From positions 35,500-99,499 of the forward strand of contig DFJI01000039.1 of assembly GCA_002372235.1 (NCBI GenBank): a DNA stretch of 64,000 nucleotides, written 5' to 3'. The DNA is from Prevotella sp. UBA3675. Its GTDB lineage: Bacteria; Bacteroidota; Bacteroidia; Bacteroidales; Bacteroidaceae. The notes under the pieces are model-generated. The model saw only the letters and a program-made list of their open reading frames with translations. It did not search any database and was not told where the DNA came from. Of this stretch, positions 44,629 to 52,755 are shown piece by piece. The translations under genes were made by a program, and so were the position numbers. How positions within the stretch are numbered: position 1 is the first letter of the stretch; every line of letters starts with the position of its first letter.

Positions 44629-45738
44629 CTATTTCTGTATAAGCAAAACTATCATTTGCAGCGCCAAGTCGAAGAACACGATCTTCGCACTGGCATTCTG
44701 CCCTATGTCACGAATCGCACGGTTCACGATATCATAAATCTCCAGCACATTCGCCTCATTGATGAAACGGGCAAAGTTGCGGGCAAAGTCTTCTTCCTTC
44801 TGCGTCATGTAGCAGAGTTCCTGCTGTTGGAAATTATACATAAAGTTCTCACGCAGCATGCGCAGGAAGAATTCCAAAAAGCGCTTCTGTTTCTCGCGCC
44901 CAAAGGTTGCCATCTCGTCACTCCATCTGCGCAGGTCCTTCACCTTACGCTGATAAGCCAGTCGCATCAACATGATGAAGAGGTCCAAGAATTGCTCGTT
45001 CTCCGAGCCCACCTGCAATTCCTCCAGTGCCTTCAGCCATGAGCCATTGGCCAGTCGGCTTATCCTTATGGCCATCTGTTCGTCAATGCCGCGTCGTTCC
45101 ACTAAAGCCTTACGCACGCTCTCATTGTCTACGCGCTTCACGTCGATTCGCTGCACCCTGCTGCGGATGGTTTCCAGCAATCGGTCTGGCTCTTCACACA
45201 CCATGATGAACACCGTTTGCTGTGGTGGTTCTTCAATCAGTTTCAGCAGTTTATTGGCACATGCGATGTTCATGCGCTCAGGCAACCAGATGACCGACAC
45301 CTTATATCCACCCTGACTCGACTTCAACGACAGCTTACGCACCAGTTCATCGCTCTCGCCTGCCGTGATAATGGCCTGTTGGTTCTCAGCACCGATAGCA
45401 GTCATCCAACTGTCCATCGAGAAGTAAGGACTCTTCAGCATCAGCTCGCGCCATTCACGGATGAAATCGTCGCTCACTGGCATGTGGTCGCTTCCCATTG
45501 AGGGCAACTTGATTGTGGGAAAGGTAAAATGCAGGTCAGGATGCTCCAATTTCTGTAGCATGGTCTCTTCCTGTGGAGTCTTGGACAGTAAATAACAGGC
45601 AAATGCAGTTGCCAGTGCCTTCTTTCCCACACCCGAAGGACCACAGAGCATAATGGCATGCGGCAGACGGTCTTCGCTCACCATCTGCTTGAGGCGTTCT
45701 TTCACCTCCTCCTGTCCTATTACTTCGTTGAATGTCAT
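44629..45738 (-). CDS. holB: DNA polymerase III delta' subunit
   Basis: A 369-aa AAA+ clamp-loader subunit. The N-terminus FNEVIGQEEVKERLKQMV is typical, followed by a P-loop (CGPSGVGKKALA, ~residue 32-43). No zinc-module Cys quartet is obvious. A sensor-like segment (NKLLKLIEEPPQQTVFIMV...LLETIRSRVQRI) matches clamp-loader subunits. The C-terminal ~130 residues form the collar-like helical domain. One base separates it from metF. Confidence 0.9.
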   Translation of the reverse strand: MTFNEVIGQEEVKERLKQMVSEDRLPHAIMLCGPSGVGKKALATAFACYLLSKTPQEETMLQKLEHPDLHFTFPTIKLPSMGSDHMPVSDDFIREWRELMLKSPYFSMDSWMTAIGAENQQAIITAGESDELVRKLSLKSSQGGYKVSVIWLPERMNIACANKLLKLIEEPPQQTVFIMVCEEPDRLLETIRSRVQRIDVKRVDNESVRKALVERRGIDEQMAIRISRLANGSWLKALEELQVGSENEQFLDLFIMLMRLAYQRKVKDLRRWSDEMATFGREKQKRFLEFFLRMLRENFMYNFQQQELCYMTQKEEDFARNFARFINEANVLEIYDIVNRAIRDIGQNASAKIVFFDLALQMIVLLIQK

Positions 45739-45739
45739 A

Positions 45740-46696
45740 TCACCTTAGGTTCCGCACTATTTGCACAACGGAGTCAACCGCTCCCATCGTGTAGAAGTGA
45801 ATGTCATTGATGCCATGCTCGTAGAGCTCCCTGCACTGCTCAGTAGTCCACTCCACACCCAACTGTCGGGCATCTTCATCGGTCTTGCATTTCACGATTT
45901 CGCGTGCCAGCAATTCAGGGATATCACAGTGGAACGTCTTCGGCACCACCGTCAGCTGACTCAACTTCGCCAATGGCTTAATGCCTGGAATGATGGGAAT
46001 CGTGATGCCCATTTGCCGGGCTTTTTCCACGAATTCAAAATATTTCTGATTATCGTAGAACAGCTGTGTCACTGCATATTGTGCGCCCAGTTGCTGTTTC
46101 TGCAACAGGTAGTCCATGTCGCGTTCCAAGTTCGGAGCTTCCTCATGTTTCTCTGGGTAGCATGCCACGCCAATATCAAACTTACGGCCTGGCGACTTAA
46201 TCGGTGTTCCGTCGGCAAAGAATCCGTCGTTGAAGCGCATCACCTGTCGGATGAGATCCGTTGTGTGGGCATGCCCTCCGGGCGTAGGTTTAAACACGGC
46301 ATCGTCCTTTGCTTTGTCTCCTCGCAGCAGAAGCAGGTCGGTTATGCCCAGAAATTGCAGGTCAAGCAGTTCATATTCTATATCCTCGATCGTGGCTCCA
46401 CTGCATATCACGTGCGGCTGCACCGTCACGCCGAAGTGCTGTTGGATGGCAGCTGCCACAGCGATTGTTCCCGGACGGCGCCGCACTCGCTGCCGTTCGT
46501 ACCGACCTTCGTCCACCTCTTTATACACATACTCACTATGATGAGTAGTAATATTGATAAAAGCAGGATTCAGCTCGCACAGTTTCGCAATGTCGGCAAA
46601 CAAGCGTTCGGTGCCAGTCCCTTTCAGTGGGGGTAGCACCTCAAACGAGAACTGCCGTTGTTCATTGTCTTTGCTGATGATATTTGCAACTGCCAT
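45740..46696 (-). CDS. metF: methylenetetrahydrofolate reductase
   Basis: A 318-aa FAD-dependent enzyme that reduces 5,10-methylene-THF to 5-methyl-THF for methionine synthesis. Motifs: FSFEVLPP at the N-terminus, the folate site region, GITDLLLLRGDK, and PGIKPL near 245. Length is usual. It is the first gene of metF-holB-ricT-gldH; a -7 box lies 28 bp upstream. Confidence 0.95.
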   Translation of the reverse strand: MAVANIISKDNEQRQFSFEVLPPLKGTGTERLFADIAKLCELNPAFINITTHHSEYVYKEVDEGRYERQRVRRRPGTIAVAAAIQQHFGVTVQPHVICSGATIEDIEYELLDLQFLGITDLLLLRGDKAKDDAVFKPTPGGHAHTTDLIRQVMRFNDGFFADGTPIKSPGRKFDIGVACYPEKHEEAPNLERDMDYLLQKQQLGAQYAVTQLFYDNQKYFEFVEKARQMGITIPIIPGIKPLAKLSQLTVVPKTFHCDIPELLAREIVKCKTDEDARQLGVEWTTEQCRELYEHGINDIHFYTMGAVDSVVQIVRNLR

Positions 46697-46723
46697 TCCT
46701 TCACGTTTTTACATATCAAGTTG

Positions 46724-46731
46724 CAAAGATA
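46724..46731 (-). promoter_or_regulatory. -7 promoter box of the metF operon
   Basis: The minus strand reads TATCTTTG (TAnnTTTG), 28 bp before ATG 46696. Confidence 0.6.
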
Positions 46732-46774
46732 CAAAAAAAGGTCGTAAGAAGAGAGTTATTTGCGAGAATTAACG

Positions 46775-46899
46775 CTATAAACCGATTTTCGCATCTTGCT
46801 CTATATAATACTTGTCGCTTTCTAAATCTGGATTGGAAATGAGTTCTAAAATATGCTTGAAAGAGGCACCAGAAATCCGGTCGCCCCCTCCTATGCTGA
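46775..46899 (-). pseudogene. possible coding remnant downstream of the EcsC-like gene
   Basis: In a frame different from the gene before it, the minus strand reads a protein-like tail (...RISGASFKHILELISN..., ending DAKIGL and TAG). It has no start codon or upstream body. It could be the 3' end of a deleted gene or chance. Confidence 0.25.
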
Positions 46900-48042
46900 C
46901 TAAGCCATGAGCTCGTCGAGCTCTTCTTTCGACACTCCCATCGTCTTGGCCGCCATGCTGAGATACATCTTCTCGGCCATCGTCTTGCGTCCCGTGACGT
47001 GCATGACAGCAATCATGCCACGCAACGTGTCGCGAGCGGCATCAGGCTCACAGGCCAGCACATCATAGTCAACATCGAAGCTGTATTCTGTTCCGAGATT
47101 CTCAAGCAGCTCTATCTGCTGTTTGTCAGAGAGATCGGTCTTGGCAATGCTCTCCTCTATGAGGTCCTGGACATCGGCAGAAAGGTCATCGGAGATATTG
47201 GCCATGTTGATCATGGCCTGAAGCATGGCCAGCTGTCGGGCCTGCGGATTGTCCTGACTCTGCTCAGCCTTGACAAACGAGGCGCGAATGTTGGAGAACT
47301 CCAATGCATCGATATCGCCATCGTTGAAGTGTATCTTCTGCGCACGCAGACGTTTCTGCAAGCGACGTGCACCCGGCTTGAACGTGAACAAAGTGACGGT
47401 GCCAGAGAAGAGACCACCGGCAATCGGAATGAAACGGCCCACCGTCTTGGCCAGTCCCTCCTTGGTGAGCTTGGCCCCCACCAGCTTTGCCACCTGCATG
47501 ACCACAGGATAGATAGCGGCTTTGGTGAGCATAAGACGAGGCAGACGACCTACGGCTGAAGTGGCAAGTCCCTTGGCCAGCTCATTGATGCCCTGATCGG
47601 CCACTTTTACACCCATCATGGAACCCATGAAGATGGTGAGCAGTTCGCTGGCCGTCTCGCCCAGTTCGCCGTTCTCATCGCAGAAGTCAGGGAACCCGTA
47701 GAGGTAGGCCAATTTCTGCGAAAGCACCACCACGTGATAATAGTACTGCGTGAGGTCGCCCGGCAGTGTGGCTGCCATAGCCAGCCCACCCGGCAGTCCG
47801 GCAATGGTCGAACCTGTAGTGGCAAGTGCCGTGTGATAATTGATGCATTGTGTAGCCACCTGGTCTATCACGTCATCGGTAGTGATGGTATAGGGGCGCA
47901 CATTAGCCAGCATATCGAGTCTCTGCTCGTTGCAATAGTTCTTCAGCGACTTGCGAAGAAAGGCTTCGCGATTTACCTTCACGCCTGGCATCTTCAGCAC
48001 AGCTGCCAGTATTTTGTTCCAAATCAAAGTCTCTTTTTCCAT
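46900..48042 (-). CDS. EcsC-like protein with TerB-like C-terminus
   Basis: A 380-aa protein without signal peptide. Residues ~60-220 are rich in Gly/Ala/Leu with GLPGGLAMAATLPGDLTQYYYHVVVLSQKLAYLYGFPD, resembling the EcsC family (amphipathic or membrane-associated). The last ~120 residues are helical and acidic and resemble a TerB-like domain. Function is unknown; EcsC-like proteins have been linked to secretion and lipid handling. It is the last gene of the SPOR-ruvX-def-TPR operon, starting 4 bp after the TPR gene stop. Confidence 0.65.
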   Translation of the reverse strand: MEKETLIWNKILAAVLKMPGVKVNREAFLRKSLKNYCNEQRLDMLANVRPYTITTDDVIDQVATQCINYHTALATTGSTIAGLPGGLAMAATLPGDLTQYYYHVVVLSQKLAYLYGFPDFCDENGELGETASELLTIFMGSMMGVKVADQGINELAKGLATSAVGRLPRLMLTKAAIYPVVMQVAKLVGAKLTKEGLAKTVGRFIPIAGGLFSGTVTLFTFKPGARRLQKRLRAQKIHFNDGDIDALEFSNIRASFVKAEQSQDNPQARQLAMLQAMINMANISDDLSADVQDLIEESIAKTDLSDKQQIELLENLGTEYSFDVDYDVLACEPDAARDTLRGMIAVMHVTGRKTMAEKMYLSMAAKTMGVSKEELDELMA

Positions 48043-48046
48043 AAGC

Positions 48047-50011
48047 TCAGTTTCTGAATTTCTTAATGATACTATATGCCGTATAGAGTCCCAGCTCGCC
48101 TGCCTTGCTCAGGTCGCGGACGGCAGCCTTGGTCTGTTTGAGATAGATGGCGCAGAGGCCACGGTTGTAGTAAGCTTCCGCCAGATTGGCATCGAGCGCG
48201 ATGGCACGGGTGAAGTCCTCGATGGCCTTCTGATATTCCTGTTGCTGGGCATAGAGTGTGCCGCGATTGTAGAGCAGATAGGCATTGTTCGGATCGAGTG
48301 CAAGGGCACGGTTGAAGTCGGCCATCACATTTACGTTCTTCAAAGCCACGTTCACGCCCTCGGAAGCCATGAAGTTGTTCATGCGCGACTGCGAGACAGC
48401 TCTCAGCCAGAGTGCCGGCACACTGGCGGTATCTTCCTGCAGATAGGTGGTGAGGTCGTTGATGGCCTCGTCGAAGTTCTGTATGACAGTGAAGGCCACT
48501 GCACGCAGGAACACCACATCCATGATGCGCTGGAAATTGCGCAGCGAGCCGATGCTGTCACTCAGCGACTGAATGTAGATGAAGTATTTCTCCGACTCGT
48601 CTTCATCGAGCGCCGTCTGCTTATTATTTATATATATAGTACGCGCATGTGAGCGCTGGTTGAATGCCTCCACATGTCGGTCGAAGGCTATGTAGCTGGT
48701 GCGCAGCTCGTCGTTCATGGGTTCGAACGAGAGCGAGAAGAGCGGCTGCAGCTCCATATCCACCTTTCGGTTCTGCACACGCCCGCGATAGTTACTCTGA
48801 TACTCGTGCTCCATCTCCTGTGTGTCCTCAACCACCATTTGGTTGTACTTCTCAGGATCCTCGTCGCTTCGCTTTCGCATCTGCTGACGGCTCAGACGCG
48901 GCTGCTTGCCATAGAGATGCTTGTCGAGCCGGGCTTTGAACACGGTGAACTCGTCGCGCTCGGCCTGCTTGGTCATGCCCAGCTTGCGGTAGCACGCAGC
49001 ACGATACTCCAGTCCGGTCCAGAAGTTAGGATACTCCTTGATGACCTTCGAATAGTCTCGGATGGCCGCTTTCAGGTCGCCCGTCTTGTCGAGCAGCACG
49101 GCGCGGTTGAAGAGCGCCATGAGATTGTCGGGCTCCAAGCGAAGCACGAAGTCGAAGTCGGTAATGGCACGGTTGTCATCGCCCACTTCGGATCGAAGCA
49201 GACCACGGTTATAGTGCCCCAGAAAGTTGTTGGGGTCAATCTCGAGCGCCTTGTCATAATCAGACATGGCTCCTCGCAGATTGTTCAAATTGCAACGCGC
49301 AAGGGCGCGGTTAATGTAGTTGTTGGCCTGCTTGGGTTGCAGATGGATGGCCTTTTCGAGCATGCCCTCAGCCTCCTTCCACTCCGATCGCGACAGGCTG
49401 ATGATGCTTCGCGCGCTCCAAGCCTGCCCGTCGTAAGGGTCGATCTCCAATCCCTTGTCGAGGGCTTCTACGGCAGCGGTCGTGTCCTTTTTCTGCATGT
49501 AGATGTCGGCTTTCATGAGGTAGAGGGTGGACTGTTGTTTCCAGCGTGTGAGCATGGTGTCAATCTGGGCCAAGGCCACATCGAAGTTCTCATCACGAAT
49601 GTTGCAGAGCACACGGTTGTGCCACAATCCGCGATTCATGGGGTCATACTTCAGGGCTGTGTCATAGTCGCTGATGGCATCCTTATACTTCTTCTGCTGA
49701 ATGCGGGCAATGCCTCGCAACTCATAGACATTGACCACGTATGGATTGCGTTTCAGGGCCTCGTCACAATCGGCCTCAGCTCCGGCAAAGTCGTCAAGGC
49801 TGTACTTCGCCACACCACGGTAGAACCAAGGCTCGTAGAGATAGGGCTTGGCCGAAATGGCTTGATTGAAGTACTGCATAGACAGCACGTAGTCCTCATA
49901 GTAGAGTGCCGACCGTCCGATGGTAATCAGACGATCGACCTTGTACTGTGAGAAAGCAGCATGCGATTGTACAAGGAAGAGGATTGTGAACAGTATATTC
50001 CTGAAACTCAT
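48047..50011 (-). CDS. exported tetratricopeptide-repeat protein
   Basis: A 654-aa protein with a signal peptide (MSFRNILFTILFLVQSHAAFSQ). It holds about a dozen TPRs: nine or so in residues ~25-360 and three more near 560-640, each with the A-x-x-x-x-x-A-I / P pattern (for example YNRGLLRSEVGDDNRAITDFDFVL). The middle (~380-540) is charged and non-repeat. It is probably a periplasmic scaffold in secretion or envelope assembly. It follows def by 16 bp. Confidence 0.88.
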   Translation of the reverse strand: MSFRNILFTILFLVQSHAAFSQYKVDRLITIGRSALYYEDYVLSMQYFNQAISAKPYLYEPWFYRGVAKYSLDDFAGAEADCDEALKRNPYVVNVYELRGIARIQQKKYKDAISDYDTALKYDPMNRGLWHNRVLCNIRDENFDVALAQIDTMLTRWKQQSTLYLMKADIYMQKKDTTAAVEALDKGLEIDPYDGQAWSARSIISLSRSEWKEAEGMLEKAIHLQPKQANNYINRALARCNLNNLRGAMSDYDKALEIDPNNFLGHYNRGLLRSEVGDDNRAITDFDFVLRLEPDNLMALFNRAVLLDKTGDLKAAIRDYSKVIKEYPNFWTGLEYRAACYRKLGMTKQAERDEFTVFKARLDKHLYGKQPRLSRQQMRKRSDEDPEKYNQMVVEDTQEMEHEYQSNYRGRVQNRKVDMELQPLFSLSFEPMNDELRTSYIAFDRHVEAFNQRSHARTIYINNKQTALDEDESEKYFIYIQSLSDSIGSLRNFQRIMDVVFLRAVAFTVIQNFDEAINDLTTYLQEDTASVPALWLRAVSQSRMNNFMASEGVNVALKNVNVMADFNRALALDPNNAYLLYNRGTLYAQQQEYQKAIEDFTRAIALDANLAEAYYNRGLCAIYLKQTKAAVRDLSKAGELGLYTAYSIIKKFRN

Positions 50012-50027
50012 GAGCTTTTCAGATTTC

Positions 50028-50588
50028 TTATTTTCTCACGGGCTTAGTCTTGTAGCCACAGCGATAGCGGCCCTGGGTGAGAGCCTTCAGCTTGCTCTTG
50101 ATGAGCTGACGGCGCAAGGGCGACACGCGATCGACAAACATCTTGCCGTCAAGATGGTCGAACTCGTGCTGCATGACTCGGGCCAGATAGCCCTCTATCC
50201 ACTCGTCGTGAGCCTGCAGTTCCTCGTCGAGCCACTGCACCCGAATGCGCGTCGGGCGTGTCACTTTCTCATGAATGGCAGGCAGCGACAGGCAGCCTTC
50301 CTCCATGCTGTCGGTCTTGCTTTCGTCGTATTCTACGATATGGGGATTGATGAAGGCATGACGGAACCCTTTGTATTCGGGCATGTCTTCGCTAAGCACG
50401 TCAAGGTCGATGACGACCACACGCACCGAACGGCCCACCTGCGGAGCGGCCAGGCCGATGCCTTCCGACTGGTCGAGTGTCTCGTACATGTCGGCAAGGA
50501 ATTGTTTCAACTCTGGATAGTCTGTTGGAATGTCTTCAGCCACTTTTCTCAATACGGGCTGACCATAAACATAAATAGGTAGTATCAT
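50028..50588 (-). CDS. def: peptide deformylase
   Basis: A 186-aa metalloenzyme that removes the formyl group from nascent proteins. All three motifs are present: GIGLAAPQ (motif 1), EEGCLSLP (motif 2, metal Cys) and QHEFDHLDG (motif 3, HExxH). Length is usual for Bacteroidota. It lies 10 bp after ruvX. Confidence 0.97.
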   Translation of the reverse strand: MILPIYVYGQPVLRKVAEDIPTDYPELKQFLADMYETLDQSEGIGLAAPQVGRSVRVVVIDLDVLSEDMPEYKGFRHAFINPHIVEYDESKTDSMEEGCLSLPAIHEKVTRPTRIRVQWLDEELQAHDEWIEGYLARVMQHEFDHLDGKMFVDRVSPLRRQLIKSKLKALTQGRYRCGYKTKPVRK

Positions 50589-50598
50589 TATCAGGTAG

Positions 50599-51024
50599 TT
50601 AACTTCTTACGTTTCGACGGCGCTGCATATAGTCTTCGAGCAGAATGGTTGCGCTAATCTCATCGACCAGCGCCTTGTTCTGGCGGTCCTTTTTCCGAAG
50701 CCCTCCGTCAAGCATGGCGCGATGGGCCAGAGCCGAGGTGAATCGCTCGTCGTAATACTCAATGGGAATGGAGGGAACGGCCTTGCGCCAACGGCTCACG
50801 AACTGCTGCACACGGGCAAGATTCTCACTCGGGCTACCGTCTAACTGTCGCGGCTCGCCCATGACAATCAACTCAACGGCCTCACGGCCCACATAAGCCT
50901 TCAGCCACTCGAATAGCTCCGATGTAGAAACAGTCGCCAATCCGCTGGCAATGATTTGCAACGGATCGGTGACTGCCAGTCCTGTTCGCTTACGTCCGTA
51001 GTCTATAGATAGGATGCGGGCCAA
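50599..51024 (-). CDS. ruvX: YqgF/RuvX Holliday-junction resolvase-like protein
   Basis: A 141-aa RNase H-fold protein. The first motif ILSIDYGRKRTGLAVTDP is typical of YqgF/RuvX. The YDERFTS and ISATILLEDY motifs carry the remaining acidic residues. It acts in rRNA 5' maturation and possibly in recombination. It lies 7 bp after the SPOR lipoprotein gene. Confidence 0.94.
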   Translation of the reverse strand: MARILSIDYGRKRTGLAVTDPLQIIASGLATVSTSELFEWLKAYVGREAVELIVMGEPRQLDGSPSENLARVQQFVSRWRKAVPSIPIEYYDERFTSALAHRAMLDGGLRKKDRQNKALVDEISATILLEDYMQRRRNVRS

Positions 51025-51031
51025 AGCGATA

Positions 51032-51520
51032 TTATTTTAGATTATAGAGCAACCAAGCATCGGGATAGGAGCTACGAAGCTGGTCTCGACTCTGCACGGC
51101 AGATGCCTTATCATCGAAAGTTGAAGCCACCACACGGTACATGTTGCGATCGGTGTTCTTCACAATCTGTGCAGAGTAGCCTGCGTTCTTTAGGCGCTGT
51201 TGCAGTCCCTCGGCATTGGCAATCACCGAGAACGAGCCTACGACTACGCTAAAGTTACGGACACCGGCACCGTTGACCATCGTCACGCGCTCCTCGCGCA
51301 CAGCCACATTGTCAACATTGTCCACCACCTTAGCTTCTGTAACAGGACGTGTCTGGACTGGTGTCACAACAGGAATCTCGGCCTCTTCTGTCTCCTGCTG
51401 GGCGCTCTCTGCAGCCTTAGCCTTCTCATAAGCCTGCTTATAAGCACTCTCCTTTGACTTACATCCCGTCAACGCCATTGCCAGGCAAAGACCTGCGCAT
51501 AATACCATGTACTTCTTCAT
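51032..51520 (-). CDS. SPOR-domain lipoprotein
   Basis: A 162-aa lipoprotein with lipobox MALTGC. A Glu/Ala/Lys-rich linker leads to a C-terminal SPOR domain (FSVVVGSFSVIANAEGLQQRLKNAGYSAQIV... YRVVASTFD), which binds denuded glycan strands. An in-frame ATG at 51565 would add 15 polar residues before the signal and is rejected. It is the first gene of the SPOR-ruvX-def-TPR-EcsC operon. Confidence 0.9.
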   Translation of the reverse strand: MKKYMVLCAGLCLAMALTGCKSKESAYKQAYEKAKAAESAQQETEEAEIPVVTPVQTRPVTEAKVVDNVDNVAVREERVTMVNGAGVRNFSVVVGSFSVIANAEGLQQRLKNAGYSAQIVKNTDRNMYRVVASTFDDKASAVQSRDQLRSSYPDAWLLYNLK

Positions 51521-51706
51521 AATTCTCTTACTTTTCTTATGTTTAAAATTACTATTTTGTGCCAAATCAGCATATTTGATGGCGAAATTACAAAATATCG
51601 CGCAATAATCGGCACTGTGGGCGCATAAACTTTGTTAATTTGCTGAATTAGAGCTTTTTTAACAAAAAATGACAGCCTTTTCTATGTCACTTACGAGAAT
51701 TATTCG

Positions 51707-51714
51707 TATATTTG
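51707..51714 (+). promoter_or_regulatory. -7 promoter box of the YtxH/holin-like operon
   Basis: TATATTTG (TAnnTTTG), 53 bp before ATG 51768. Confidence 0.55.
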
Positions 51715-51767
51715 CCCTATCGATTACAACGAAACTAAAGTTTAACTTATTAAAAAAACTATCAACT

Positions 51768-51977
51768 ATGAAGAGTTTAGGCTACATTGGCGCATTTCTC
51801 GGCGGTGCTATCGCCGGTGCCGCACTGGGACTTCTGATGGCTCCTGAAAAGGGCAGTGACACACGCGCAAAGCTCACGGACACCGTGGAAGACTTTCTCA
51901 AGAAGCACAACATCAAGCTGAACCGCAAAGAGGTTGGCGACCTGGTGGACGACATTCAGGATGCCGCTGTAGAGTAA
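51768..51977 (+). CDS. YtxH-domain protein
   Basis: A 69-aa protein. One membrane helix (GYIGAFLGGAIAGAALGLLMAP) is followed by KGSDTR and an amphipathic helix, the standard YtxH form. YtxH proteins are general-stress envelope proteins. The frame is open upstream to 51669, but the promoter lies inside it. It starts a three-gene operon. Confidence 0.88.
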   Translation: MKSLGYIGAFLGGAIAGAALGLLMAPEKGSDTRAKLTDTVEDFLKKHNIKLNRKEVGDLVDDIQDAAVE

Positions 51978-51993
51978 AAACAAACGAGGAGCA

Positions 51994-52341
51994 ATGCTGT
52001 CGAGCGATAAGAATGTTGAGAACATAGCGCAGCTCATTGAGGTGCTGAAGCACTATCTGGAGCTGGAGGGCGAGTATGCCAAGCTCACGCTCATCGACAA
52101 GGTGGTGCGGTTGGGCACGGCCATTGCCCTGGCCATCATATTCATCATCCTGGCACTGGCCGTGTTCATGTTCTTCTGGATAGGCATAGCCTTCTGGCTG
52201 TCCCATCTCATCGGACTGACCGCTGCTTTCCTCTGTGTCTCGGCAGCCCATCTTGTCCTCCTGCTACTTTTCTTCATTTTCCGTAAGTCATGGATCGAAC
52301 GCCCGCTCGTTCAGTTCCTGGCCAGTCTGTTACTAAGCTAA
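51994..52341 (+). CDS. phage-holin-family-like (PF07332 type) membrane protein
   Basis: A 115-aa protein with a soluble N-terminal helix (~1-35) and two membrane helices (~42-68 and ~72-100). It fits the Phage_holin_3_6/YqjE-type family of Bacteroidota, which is chromosomal and stress-related rather than phage lytic. It begins 16 bp after ytxH and its stop overlaps the next start by one base. Confidence 0.8.
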   Translation: MLSSDKNVENIAQLIEVLKHYLELEGEYAKLTLIDKVVRLGTAIALAIIFIILALAVFMFFWIGIAFWLSHLIGLTAAFLCVSAAHLVLLLLFFIFRKSWIERPLVQFLASLLLS

Positions 52342-52628
52342 TGCCTATGCCTGCTACACAGATAGAGACCTACAACACGCTTGAGGAGATTCAGTTGCGC
52401 AGAGACCAGCTGAGCGAGTCAATAGAACGAGACAAGGAGAAGATTGCCGCCGTGTGGGGCGAACTGCTCACTAAGCGCGAAGATGCTTCTAAAGGCGAGC
52501 TCATCGCCTCAGTGGTCACCAAGAGCATCACAGCCATTGACGCATTCCTCATGATGCGCAAGCTGATGAAGAACTACGGTCACTTGTTCAGCTTCCTGAA
52601 TCTGGGTTCGAAGAAGAAGAGGCGCTAA
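52341..52628 (+). CDS. small coiled-coil protein of the YtxH/holin-like operon
   Basis: A 95-aa protein (MPMPATQIETYNTLEEIQLRRDQL...), helical, with a coiled coil at ~10-45 and a basic end (GSKKKRR). It starts on the last base of the previous stop (TAATG). I recognise no family, but such genes regularly follow YtxH and YqjE-like genes. A strong terminator follows. Confidence 0.8.
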   Translation: MPMPATQIETYNTLEEIQLRRDQLSESIERDKEKIAAVWGELLTKREDASKGELIASVVTKSITAIDAFLMMRKLMKNYGHLFSFLNLGSKKKRR

Positions 52629-52657
52629 CGGGCAAGCCGGAAAATTAACTGCAAACG

Positions 52658-52712
52658 AAATTACTGGTAAAGACGAACACGAGTTTCATGTTCTCTTTAC
52701 CAGTAATTTTTT
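52658..52712 (+). terminator. strong terminator of the YtxH operon
   Basis: A perfect 16-bp stem (52658-52673 with 52693-52708) with an inner GAACA/TGTTC pair and T-run. Its A-run on the left means it may also serve the convergent GH31 gene. Confidence 0.8.
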
Positions 52713-52755
52713 TAGATGCTTAGGCCATCTTGAATGACGGGGGTGCTGCTTTACA

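Noticed and set aside
48674..49951. 425-codon open frame on the plus strand
   Set aside because: Antisense to the TPR protein gene, with no recognisable domain.
51994..52341. Prophage (holin gene)
   Set aside because: The holin-like protein sits in the common YtxH stress operon. No phage structural, lysis or integrase genes are near.
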